Part shown: positions 45,623 to 56,002 of the stretch, piece after piece
Numbering within the stretch: position 1 is the first letter of the stretch
Layout: each line of letters begins with the position of its first letter
Assembly (NCBI GenBank): GCA_963580285.1
Contig: OY757010.1
Span: forward strand, 209,220,138 to 209,284,137
Direction of reading: 5' to 3'
DNA from: Lucinisca nassula
Taxonomy: Eukaryota > Mollusca > Bivalvia > Lucinida > Lucinidae
DNA: 64,000 nt
Notes under the pieces: model-generated
The model's input: the letters and a program-made list of their open reading frames with translations, nothing else
What the model was told of the DNA's origin: nothing
Database searches by the model: none
Position numbers and translations under genes: made by a program

Positions 45623-47130
45623 GTATCCACCAATTTTCAGATCACGGGCTGCAATATTTCCGAAAAATACACGTTTTTTACCTTTTCCCATACAAATGTC
45701 TATGCGACAAAATTTGACCGTGGCATAAAATAGGTTAAGGCCATCCATGGGTCATTTCATCTCAATGTTGGGTAAAAGTCCCACAAATTTGGAAACAACG
45801 TCTCCAAAATGAAGTAAATAGTGTTGACGGGGACATCAAACCTCAAATCAAACAAACAAGGTTTCATCCACTCAACTAGCTAAATGTATCCACCAATTTT
45901 CAGATCACGGGCTGCAATATTTCCGAAAAATATACGTTTTTACCTTTTCCCATACAAATGTCTATGCGACAAAATTTGACCTTGGCATAAAATAGGTTAA
46001 GGCCATCCATGGGTCATAACCAGTGCTTCAGCTGAAGTGCACGACCCGCCAGATGCTTTTAGCTTTATGAGTGTTACCATATATGGGTATGGCGGCCATT
46101 TTGGTCATGTGACCTGGACGTAAAAGGGTTCCCCCAATAAATGCGCCTTATCGTAAGGACAAAAATATCTTATACTTTAGTACTGTTTTCTGAATCGTTT
46201 ACAGAATAAAATGCATTCTCACTTTTCCAATACAAAAGCATGTGTGTCAAAGTTTGACCTAGGCACAAAGAAGGTCAAGGTCAACCCAGGGTCACCATTT
46301 TAGCAATTTATGATGGGCCTACGTCCTAGATGCTATTTATCAAGTTTTGTGGTAATCTGCCAAGTGGTTCTGGAGAAGACTATTTTTGGAGGAATTTTAC
46401 CATATATGGCTTGGCGGCCATTTTGGTCATGTGACCTGGACCCCATGAGCAAATTTTGGTTTCCTCCATCCCAGGCCATCCATGGGTAATAATTTGAAGA
46501 AACTATAATTTTCTTGTTTTAATAAGCTTTTATAAAAAAAATTTGGTTACAAATGGCCCAGAAGTTCCAGGGGAAAGTAAGTTTTAATCTTCATATCTGA
46601 AAGGCCTTAGGCTTTGACCTTGAATATTCACATAGTTTCATCCACTCATTTAGCTAACTGCATCTACCAATTTTCAGATCAAAGACTGCAACAGTTTCCG
46701 TAAAATATTTAGTTTTGACAATTTTCCATACAAAAGTTTATGTGACCAAATCTGACATTGGCGTAAAACATGTCAAAGACATCCAAGGGTCACCATTTGA
46801 ACAAATTATGATGGTGGCCATATTGGTCATGTGACCAAACTCATTTAATCAATTTTCATTTCTTTGTTCCTAAACATATTTATATGATTGGTTATAAATG
46901 GTTTAGTGCTTTCTGAGGAAAATAAGTTTTAATTTTCATTTCTGAATGACCTTGGGCCAAGGTCAAAGAATGGCCTTGACTACTTCTGTAGTTTAATTCA
47001 CTTATTTAGCTAACTGCAGCTAAAAATTTTCAGATCACAGGCTGCAATAGATTCTGAAAAATACACAATTTTGACTTTTTTCCATACAGAAGTCTATGTG
47101 ACCAAATTTGACACCATGGTTAACATGAGC

Positions 47131-47482
47131 TTGTAGTAGGCAAACATTCAGATGGAGATGTTTTTTTTTTTTTTTTTTTTGACAAATAAAAACTGTTGAT
47201 GCGCAGACTTCAGGACAATGTTGTGGTGCTTAAGAATCTAATTTCTTTTTTTTTTTTTTTTGGACATACTACACGGTTTTATTTTTGCAATAAAATGTAA
47301 ACATGCCAATTAAAAGTAAACGGAAGCGAGTTCTATCCAGTATTTCTGACAATGTAACATTATACATTATTGTAACATCAAAATACTGACAGGAACGGTG
47401 AACAAGTCATACTGTACTACATGGACTATCCCTAATCCGTAAATAGAGGATCTTACATGAGTGCACATGTATTATTGAATGG
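47131..47482. other. Poly-T tracts, otherwise unassigned
   Basis: Poly-T runs lie at about 47161-47180 and 47247-47261. No gene is visible. Confidence 0.5.
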
Positions 47483-47636
47483 CCTCGCATTTTATCCCTT
47501 TTCCTCAACTCGTTTAATAAATTCAATAATACATGAGCAAGAATGCAAGATTCTAATTTGCCTCGCATTTTATCCCTTTTCCTCAACTCGTTTAATAAAT
47601 TCAATAATACATGAGCAAGAATGCAAGATTCTAATT
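47483..47636. repeat. Perfect 78 bp tandem duplication
   Basis: CCTCGCATTTTATCCCTTTT at 47483 recurs at 47561. The copies are identical over essentially the whole period. Overlapping frames on both strands (62 and 65 residues) contain the same internal repeat and are not genes. Confidence 0.9.
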
Positions 47637-47989
47637 ATCATATGACAATTAAAAGGCATTTTATTCACGATTGTTTACAAAAATGTCAAAATTCCGCCAT
47701 TAGTAAACGCGACGTCGTTAAGGACGTCATATATTTAACGTTACAGGACGTATCTACCTAATTTGAATATTTAATCCACAAGTGGATTATCGATAATATT
47801 ACATGGCGTTATTACACTCTCAGACGCGACGTCATATGATAAACAGTATGATATATTACTTTGGCTCGTGTCACATAATCAATAATTACATCTATCAATG
47901 GTGTCTTATTAATGGTCTTAAATTACACATAAGAGGATGCTAAATGGCAATAATTATGAGTGGATTTAAAACAGGGAATATCATTAAAA
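47637..47989. other. Unassigned, CG-containing inverted motifs
   Basis: AACGCGACGTCGTTAAGGACGTC and CAGACGCGACGTCATATG (47706-47840) resemble the flanks of the foldback repeats at 22.8 and 34.8 kb. No gene is seen. Confidence 0.4.
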
Positions 47990-49880
47990 CAAGAGGGCCA
48001 TGATGGCCCTAGATCGCTCACCTGATCCATAGAGTAGCAAGGGGGCCCCGAGGAAGGCCATTATTAACCCAGAACTATAATGTGCATAATGTTGAGGAAG
48101 GTCTAAATAGGTGAAGCTTCATACCAAATATCAACAAAGGCTATAATTTGAACAATCTTGGCAAAGGTCCACTAGATGAAGCTAAACACCAAATATCAAA
48201 GACCTGGGCCTTGCGGTTTCCAAGAATAAGATTTTTTTTAAAGATATTCCCTACAAACGCCTATGTAAAACCAAATGGCACCGGGGCTTGGGTGTTTTTG
48301 GCCTCAGGGCCATAATTTAAACAATCTTGATAAAGGTCCACTAGATGAAGCTTCACACCAAATATCAAAGACCTGGGCCTTGCTGTTTCAGAGAAAAAGA
48401 TTTTCAAAGATTATCTCTATATAAGTCTATGTAAAACCAAAGGGCCCCGGGGCAGGGGCATTTGTGGCCCTAGGGCTTTAATTTGAACAATATTTGTAGA
48501 GGTCCGCTAGATGAAGCTCCATACCAAATATCAAAGACATGGTCCAGCAATTTCAGAGAAAAAGATTTTTTTCAAGATTGTCCCTATATAAGTCTCTGTA
48601 AAACCAAAGGGCCCTGGAGGGGAGGGGGCGGCATTTTTGGCCCCAGGGCTATAATTTGAACAATCTTGGTAGAGGTCCACAAGATGAAGCTTCATACCAA
48701 ATATCAAAGACCTGGGCCTTGCGGTTTCAGAGAAGAAGATTTTTCAAAAAATTTTCCTAACGTATATAAGTTTTTAAAACCAAAAGGCCCGGGGGCGGGG
48801 GGATTTTTGGCCCCAGAACAATAATTTGCCCAATCTTGGTAGGGGTCCACTAGGTGAAGCTTTATACCAAATAGCAAAGACCTGCGCCTTGCTTTTCAAA
48901 GATTTTCCCAATATAAGCCTATGTAAAACCAAAGGGGCTGGGGATGGGGGCATTTTTGGCCTAAGCACTATAATTTGAACAATCTTGGTAGGGGTCCACC
49001 AGATGAAACTTCATACCAAATAGCAAAGACCTGAGCCATGCGGTTTCAGAGAAGAAGATTTTTTAAAGAGTTTCCCTATATAAGCCCATGTAAAACCAAA
49101 GGGCCCACAGGACGGGGGCATTTTTGGCCACAGCACTATAATTTGAACAATCTTGGTAGGGGTCCACTAAATGAGGCTACATAACAAATATCAAAGACCT
49201 GGGCCTTGCGGTTTCAGAGAAGAAGATTTTTTAAGATTTTCCCTATATAAGACTATGTAAAATCATAGGGCCCCGGGGCTGGGGACATTTTTGGCCCCAG
49301 CACTTTAATTTGAACAATCTTGGTAGGCATCTACTAGATGAAGCTTCATACCAAATATCAAGGACTGGACCTTGTGGTTTCAGAGAAGAAGATTTTTTTT
49401 AAGATTTTCCCTATATGAGCCCATGTAAAACCAAAGGGCCCCGGGGCAGGGGCATTTTTGGCAGGTCTAAAAAGATGAAGCTTCAAACCAAAGGACCCAG
49501 GGGCGGGGGCATTTGTTGCCCGAGGGCTATAATTTGAACAATCTTGGTAGAGGTCCACTAGATGAAGCTCCATACCAAATATCAAAGACATGGGCCTTGC
49601 AGTTTCAGAGAAGAAGATTTTTAAAGATTTCCCTATATAAGTCTATGTAAAACAAAAGGGTCTCGGGGCCGGGGCATTTTTGGCCCCAGGGCTATAATTT
49701 GAACAATCTTGATAGAGGTCCACTAGATGAAATTTCACACCAAATATCAAAGACCTAGGCCTTGTGGTTTCATAGGAGAAGCTTTTTAAAGATTTTCACT
49801 TATATAAGTCTATGTTAAACCAAAGGGCCACGAGGTGGGGACACTTTAGGTCTCAGGGCTATAATTTGAACAATCTTGGT

Positions 49881-51337
49881 CAGGGCTCTAGAAATTTTGA
49901 AATCCCAATCGGTCCAGAAGGTGACCGATGACGTCATCACTGACTTATTTTTTGCAAGTTTTTTGCTGCATGCTTCGTTTTTCGTTTTGCATGTTTTTTG
50001 TTTGATTGTTTGTGCCTGTTTCGTTTAGGCATGTTTTGATCATTTGGTGTATATTTATCTGTTGTTCATTACACTGCAACCTCGTTATAGCGCTGATCGT
50101 TTAAGCGCGGAAATCAGTATAACGCGGTTGTTCCATGGCTCCCGATTTTTTTCCGTCGGGCGAGATTCCGCGCGTCCGAAATTGACTGGGGCGAACCGGC
50201 AATTTTTTTACGAGCGGCCGAAAGTGACGGGGGCGAATCAGCCGATTCGCTGAAATAGATTTGCGACAAGCCGCAGACTTGAGTCCGTGGCATAGTAGAG
50301 CTTCCGCGCATCCGAAATTTACTGGGGCGAACCGGCCGATTTTTTTTCCAGCGTCCGAAATTGACGGGGGCGAATCGGCCGATTAGCTGAAATAGATCTT
50401 TGACAACCCGCACACTTGAATCCGGCGCATAGAACTTCCGCGCATCCGAAATTGACTGGGGCGAATCGGCCGATTTTTTCCGAGCGTCCGAAATTGACGG
50501 GCGCGAATCAATGAGATGAAACCACCACTACAGTTTTTTCTGCACGCGATCGGTAAATGACGTCATCGGACCACATCAACCCCACACGTGTCTATTGTTT
50601 TATCTAAATGGGGGGTATCTCTTTCATTAATTGTTTGGAAACGGTAAAAAATTCTCGATAGCAAAACGGTTGTGGAAAACAGTGCTTTCTGTAAGCTCCG
50701 TGTCAATAACCAACAACAGCATACAGATGTGTTAACACGAATTTTTCTCCAACTTTTCTCGCCAAGCGTCTGCTATTTGGCGCCAAAACATAATCATTCA
50801 CGAGATAGTAGAATAGTCGTAGCAACTCGTCTTAGGAGCAATTAAATAATTTTCACATTGATTGCGGATTAAATTTTATGATCGGGGAATAAACGCAAAT
50901 TAGAGACATAACTTGACCATATTTTCACACCTTATCGACATGCACCGCAGGGTGGCAACTATATGACAGGGATTAACAAAAGTGTCATAATTGAACCGTT
51001 ATAAATCATCAAACAGTGTAAATCCAAATCAGATGTCTGCGGCGTCTTTCTGATGCCTTAATCCCGCGAGAGTCTGCGATACCTGGCGAGATCTCTAAAA
51101 CGTGTTTACTGTCAAACTCAAATTCATCCCCGAGAGAGATAATTGGATTATATTACTGGCACAATAGACAGTTTGACACCTAACCAGGTATAATTTCTCT
51201 GTTTTTTTCACTTCGATTTTAGCTTATTGGGTTTTTTTTTTTTCGGACCGATTTTTCAGCAAAATTTTTCAGCAAAATCGGTTTTCATTTTCAAAAAACG
51301 GTCTGGACCGGTGAAAAATCGGACTTCTAGAGCCCTG
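49881..51337. mobile_element. hAT-like DNA transposon, non-autonomous, 1.46 kb
   Basis: An exact 8 bp duplication, ATCTTGGT, lies at 49873-49880 and 51338-51345 within an E5 array unit. Perfect 13 bp inverted ends are CAGGGCTCTAGAA and TTCTAGAGCCCTG. The interior holds a GC-rich minisatellite and a TGACGTCAT motif on each side (about 49930 and 50560). No transposase is seen. A relic of part of it lies at 57225-57345. Confidence 0.9.
50140..50510. repeat. GC-rich minisatellite in hAT-like element
   Basis: Three ~150 bp units hold GCGTCCGAAATTGAC and GGGGCGAATCGGCCGATT, each present about twice per unit. TCGGCCGA forms a short palindrome. Frames at 50044-50413 on both strands are array translations. 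Confidence 0.8.
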
Positions 51338-52009
51338 ATCTTGGTAGAGGTCCACTAGCTGAAGCTTCATACCAAATATCAAAGACCTAGGCCTTGTGGT
51401 TTCAGAGACGAAGATTTTTCAAGATTTTCCCTATATAAGCCCATGTAAAACCAAAGGGCCCCGGGGCGGGGCATTTTTCGCCCCAGCACTATAATTTGAA
51501 CAATCTTGGTAGGGGTCCACTAGATGAAGCTTCATACCAAATATCAAAGACCTGGGCCTTGCGTTTCAGAGAAGAAGATTTTTAAAGATTTTCCCTATAT
51601 AAGCCCTTGTAAAACCAAAGGGCCCCGGGGCGGGGGCATTTTTGGTCCCAGCACTATAATTTGAACAATCTTGGTAGGGGTCCACTAGATGAGGCTTCAT
51701 ACCAAATATCAAAGACCTGGGCCTTGCGGTTCCAGAGAAGAAGATTTTTTAAGTTTTCGGTGAAAAAAAATCTATTTTTGGCTCCTGTGACCTATATGTG
51801 CAATGGACCGGAACCATTTGAACAACTTTGAAAGGGGACTACCTAAGGATCATTCCTGTGAAATTTGGTCAAAATCCGATCAGTGGTTTAGGAGGAGATG
51901 TCGTTTGAAGAAATTGTTTACGCACGGACGGACGCACGACGGACAAAAAGTGATCCCAAAAGCTCACCTCGTCACTACGTGACAGTGAGCTAAAAAAAGG
52001 CAGCAGGCA

Positions 52010-52031
52010 GGGGGGGGGGGGGGGGGGGGGG
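52010..52031 (+). repeat. Poly-G run of 22
   Basis: An uninterrupted G tract follows GGCAGCAGGCAG just after E5. It could form a G-quadruplex, and its exact length may be a sequencing artefact. The minus frame at 51964-52221 reads it as proline. Confidence 0.9.
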
Positions 52032-52278
52032 CAGGAAGGCAGGGCAAGAGGGACTGCCCGCCCTTGTGAAAGTAGGTAGCTGGAGCACTGCCTCTACTCG
52101 TAGAGAACACTCTAGCTGCTCTTTGTCCCCATGACCATTCTAAATGTTGATTCCTCTCTTTGATAGCAATATGTTTCGGTAAAACATTATAACCAGTTGT
52201 GGCGCATTTTAATTTGTGCACAGGCTTTTTGCAGAGATAATTTTAAATGTTTTAATTGTAAATGGTTAACTGTGTGTA
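52032..52278. other. No feature recognised
   Basis: This is a short stretch between the G-run and the SINE cluster, without gene or repeat signal. Confidence 0.4.
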
Positions 52279-52570
52279 TCTGTGTTTTGTTTGTTTGATT
52301 TGGGTTTAATTCTCTGTCAACATTATTTATGGTCATTTTGGAGATGTTGCTTCCAATATTGTGGGACTTTTACCCAAAATCGAGATGAAATGACAACTCA
52401 ATCCCTGTCAACCAATGAAACCAACAGGGTTTATATGCATAAATGGGTCAACTCGCACCACTTTGCATGAGCACGCTCAGACCTTCTAAGAGGTTTATCA
52501 GCACTTGTGTACAGTCGGTTTCAGCTCTGCGTGGAAGTCCAAACTATTTCTCCAAGCCCCAATGGGCGGG
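52279..52570 (-). mobile_element. SINE-like retroposon, diverged
   Basis: It is a full-length-like copy from GTTTGTTTGATTTGGG to CCCCAATGGGCGGGGG in plus orientation, with a small deletion before TCCAAACTATTTC. No convincing duplication was found. Confidence 0.75.
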
Positions 52571-52952
52571 GGTCATGTTGATTTGTGTCTGAAAAGGTTG
52601 GGTTTATATGCAATGAGCATTTGGTGCACTGACAAGGTTTTGCGTCAAATTTATGTTGACGTAAAATATACATTGACACAAGCCTCGCACTCCTACTAGT
52701 GATTTGTGTAAGCCAAGTGTCCCAGCAATGAGGGGGTAGCCCTCATCAATTCTGATTTTCAAATGACAACATAATTTTTGTATATTTATTAGATGAAACC
52801 TACGTGAATCAGAGTCATTTCACCCCCTAACCATTTCCTCCCCTAGTTGTTTCGACCCCAAGACATTTACTCCCTGGTCCTTTCGCCCCGCTGGTCGTTT
52901 CATCCCCCTAATCATTTTGTCCACTTTCCAAGGTAAAACTTATTTCCACTGT
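52571..52952. other. Local degenerate pyrimidine-rich repeat
   Basis: TTTCACCCCCTAACCATTTC, CCTTTCGCCCCGCTGGTC and similar phrases (52815-52925) form a loose ~25-30 bp repeat. Nothing else is seen. Confidence 0.4.
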
Positions 52953-52964
52953 AGAACTTTGTAG

Positions 52965-53240
52965 TTGTTTGTTTGATTTGAGGTTTAATGTCACTGTCAA
53001 CACTGTAAAGGTCATTATGGAGACGGTGCTTCCAATTTTGTGGGACTTTTACCCGACACTGAGATGAAATGACGTCTCAAGCCCTGTCTCCCAATGAAAC
53101 CGAAACCAAAAGAATTTATAAGCATGGACGGTCTGACTCGCACCGCTTTGCCGTGGCAGGCTTAGATCCTCTTAAGAGGTTTACCAGTACTCCTGTGCGG
53201 GTCGGTTTCAGCTCTGCAAGTCTGATGGGCAGAGCCGCAG
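52965..53240 (-). mobile_element. SINE-like retroposon, head truncated
   Basis: A 12 bp duplication, AGAACTTTGTAG, lies at 52953-52964 and 53241-53252. The head ends in TCTGATGGGCAGAGCCGC rather than the full GC-rich end. Confidence 0.85.
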
Positions 53241-53252
53241 AGAACTTTGTAG

Positions 53253-53634
53253 AATCTGGCTAAACTAAATATTAATTTAGCCAGAACCAGAATCTGCCTA
53301 GGCCAAACCAGAATTGCTATATTTGGACTATGACATATATATTTATGCATATGAACTTTATATTTTCTTGCAAAGACCACCCTCGTCTATCTTGATGCGC
53401 GCTGTCTTTGGGTGTGAGTGGTGCTGCTGAACTCGGCTGTGTGCGAGCTAAACTATTCATGACCGGAAGTCTTGTGACAGTCAGACAATTGAATTATTTA
53501 TTACAGTGCCAAAGTCTGTCGTGATATTTTAACTGAATGTATAAAAATTTTCTACCGATAGTCTTAATGTAAATATCTCTTTAACTTTAAATATGTGTGA
53601 GTGTAGAAAATGTATTTCGATTTACATGTTGTGC
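53253..53634. other. Unassigned
   Basis: No gene or repeat is recognised between two SINE copies. CTAAACTAAATATTAATTTAG (53261-53281) is a small inverted motif. Confidence 0.4.
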
Positions 53635-53638
53635 TGTT

Positions 53639-53885
53639 TTTGTTTGATTTTAGTTTTAACATCCCCATCAACAATGTAAAGGTCATTTTGGAGACTTTTA
53701 CCCAATACTGAGATGAAATGACATCTCAAGCCCTGTTACCCAATGAAACCAAAAGGGTTTATGAGCATGAACAGTCCGACACACACCGCTTTGCCAGTAC
53801 TTGTGTGCGGTTGGTTTCAGCTCTGCCTGAAAGCATCATGCAGCCCATCTATTTCTTCAAGCCCAGATGGGCATGGGCCCCCATT
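53639..53885 (-). mobile_element. SINE-like retroposon with internal deletions
   Basis: It runs from TTTGATTTTAGTTTTAACAT to CCAGATGGGCATGGGCC in plus orientation. Two segments are missing: after TTTTGGAGACTTT, and the TTAGATCCTCTAAGC region. Confidence 0.7.
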
Positions 53886-53992
53886 GTACTGTAAACAGTC
53901 TTTTCACTCTCGTATAACTCAATTTTGCGTGGTTTCATCATTTTATTATGTTTTTATTTAAATATGTTATAACATATGAAAATTAGACTTAA

Positions 53993-54290
53993 TTGATTGA
54001 TTGATTTGAGGTTTAACGTCCCCGTCAACACTGTATAGGTCATTTTTGAGACTTTGCTTCCAATTTCGTGGGACTTTAACCCGACATTGAGATGAAATGA
54101 CATCTCAATCCCTGTCGCCCAATGAAACCAATAGGGTTTATAAGCATGGACGGGCCGACTCTCAGCAATTTTCCTGGGTAGGCTGAGACCTCCTAAGTGG
54201 ATTACCAGTAATCATGTGCGGTCGGTATCAGCTCTGTGTGGAAGCATCGTGCAGCCCAATCTATTTCTCCAAATCCTGGTTGATGGGGGC
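53993..54290 (-). mobile_element. SINE-like retroposon, near full length
   Basis: It runs from TTGATTGATTGATTTGAGG to TGATGGGGGCG in plus orientation. Its tail is (GATT)n instead of (GTTT)n. The flanking duplication is uncertain. Confidence 0.75.
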
Positions 54291-54324
54291 GATAAAAAAT
54301 GGGACTTAAACAAACCATTTGCAT

Positions 54325-54515
54325 AGCCCCAGATAACAGGGGGTATCCACATATTTTTTCTAATTTCTGCATGAAAACATATGTTGTGGGTATTCATTAG
54401 ACGCAACTTGATGAGGTGCTTCTAATGAATACCCACAACATATGATTCATGCCGAAATAAGAAAACTATCAGTATTTTCCCCCGATTAAAATAGTGCCTT
54501 ATCTGGAGCTATGAT
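54325..54515. mobile_element. Foldback MITE with TAGCTCCAGATAA-type ends
   Basis: The outer ends are ATAGCCCCAGATAAC and CTTATCTGGAGCTAT. Inside is a long palindrome, ACATATGTTGTGGGTATTCA and its complement around CGCAACTTGATGAGGTGC. It is about 190 bp and the fullest member of the foldback family; flanking TA is possible. The minus frame at 54212-54406 is incidental. Confidence 0.75.
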
Positions 54516-54758
54516 TTCTCTGTCTGAAAGTGGATCATGATAGGTATCGTATCACAGGTATTGCGATACGTATTGCAGCGTGAAGTAACTATTGTTGCAG
54601 CTATACAGAGTGCAGTGTACAGATGGTTGAATGTAAAATACTGATTGGGTTTGTGGGTTTATGTGCTGGGACATTGGCAAACAGTGTAGGCCCAGATCAG
54701 ATGTCACACACTGATCTATATTGCTGGCTTCAAATACAGGAAATTAAGGATTAAACAA

Positions 54759-56002
54759 CTAGACAAAGTGCCCAATGGGGCACTTATACCCCTGACCAGT
54801 GTCACTGCCTCGGCTGAAAATGACAATGTCAAGAGCTTCTTTGCATACAGGCCATATTCCATATAAAAGGTAATGCTATAGAGATATCCTGTACCAAATA
54901 CCAAGAGAACCTAACATGGTTACAGAGATATCAGCAATGAAAAAGGTTTAATGCAAAACTTTGATGTAGAAGTTTTTTGTTTGATTTGATGTTTAACGTC
55001 CCCGTCAACACTATTTAGGTCATTTTGGAGACGTCGCTTCCAATTTTGTGGGACTTTTACCCGACATTGAGATGGAATGACATCTCAATCCCTGCCCCCC
55101 CCCCCCCCCAATTAAACCAATAGGGTTTATATGCATGGAAGGGCCGACTCGCAGCAGTGTTCCTGGGCAAGCTTAGACCTAAGCAGATTACCAGTACTAA
55201 TGTGCGGTCGGTATCAACTCTGCGTGGAAGCATCGTGCAGTCCATATATTTCTCCAAGCCCCTATGGACGGGGGCGAATTGATGTAGAAGTTGACGAATG
55301 GATGGACAGCCCACCCAGGGGCATGATCCAGGGGCTTAGATATTTCATATGAAAGGTAATGCTATAGAGATATCCTTTACCAAATATGAAGAGAATCTAA
55401 CGTGTGGTTACAGAGATATGAGCAATCAAAAAGGTTTAAACTTTGACATACAGGTTGATGAACTGACGAACAGATGGACAGCCCAACCAAGGGCTTGACC
55501 CTTAAGCTTAGATATTCCAAATAAAAGGTAATGCTATAGAGATAGCCTGAACCAAATATGAAGAGAATCCAACATGTGGTTACAGAGATATGAGCAACCA
55601 AAAAGCTTTAACACAAAACTTTGATGTAAAAGTTGACAAACAGACAGGCAGCCCACCAAGGGGCTTAGATATTCCATATGGAAGATAAAAGCTATAGAGA
55701 TATCCTTACCAAATATTAAGAGAATCTAACATATGGTTACAGAGATATGAGCAATCAAAAAGGTTTAAGCAAAACTTTGATGTTAAAGGTGACAAACGGA
55801 CAGACAGCCCTTCCAGAGACTTAGATATTACATGTGAAAGGTAATGCTATAGAGATATCCTTTACCAAATATGAAGAGAATCTGACATGTGGTTACAGAG
55901 ATATGAGCAATCAAAAAGGTTTAACATAAAACATCGATGTAAAGGTTGACGAACAGTGCATACCCCGATGAGACGCTGTGTCTCATATGGGACTGCACTG
56001 TC
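54759..56002 (+). mobile_element. Array element, ~160 bp units, split by a SINE
   Basis: The 5' end is CTAGACAAAGTGCCCAATGG then GGCACTT, a palindromic head. About six units carry GGTAATGCTATAGAGATATC, CAAATATGAAGAGAATC and GGTTACAGAGATATGAGCAA. The end has GACGAACAGTGCATACCC and the complementary GGGACTGCACTG. A SINE sits at 54975-55278. Confidence 0.65.
54975..55278 (-). mobile_element. SINE-like retroposon (CAAA-tailed), full length
   Basis: An exact 14 bp duplication, TTGATGTAGAAGTT, lies at 54961-54974 and 55279-55292. It contains a C-run (about 55088-55109). Frames over it on both strands are not genes. Confidence 0.9.

Larger units (their letters stand above)
43558..46017 (+). repeat. 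262 bp tandem duplication carrying part of a SINE
   Basis: Unit 1 is 43558-43695 plus 45631-45755 (split by the hAT-like element); unit 2 is 45756-46017. Each begins within the SINE (TTCATCTCAATG) and ends GGCCATCCATGGGTCAT. The duplication therefore postdates the SINE and predates the hAT insertion. Confidence 0.85.
42988..47130 (+). repeat. Divergent array region, ~350 bp units (E6)
   Basis: The start reads CAGAGGACTAATGGTCCTGA then GCCGCTCCCCTGAG, a degraded version of the E1-E5 head. Units carry CCACTCATTTAGCTAACTGC, CAATTTTCAGATCA, TTTTCCATACAAAAGT and TTTTGGTCATGTGACCTGGA. A SINE, a hAT-like element and a 262 bp duplication interrupt it. I found no clear 3' hairpin. Confidence 0.6.
47990..51993 (+). 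mobile_element. Composite array element E5, split by a hAT-like element
   Basis: The head is CAAGAGGGCCATGATGGCCC then TAGATCGCTCACCTGATCC, as in E1/E2. Array 1 units (~165 bp, diverged) run 48100-49880 and 51338-51760. A GAGGAGATGTCGTTTGAAG block, an ACGGACGGACGCACGACGG tract and a 3' hairpin (51961-51991; AGCTCACC, CGTCAC/GTGACA, GTGAGCT) end it. The body is E1-like, while the 3' end is E4-like. Array frames at 48774-49591 are not genes. Confidence 0.8.
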
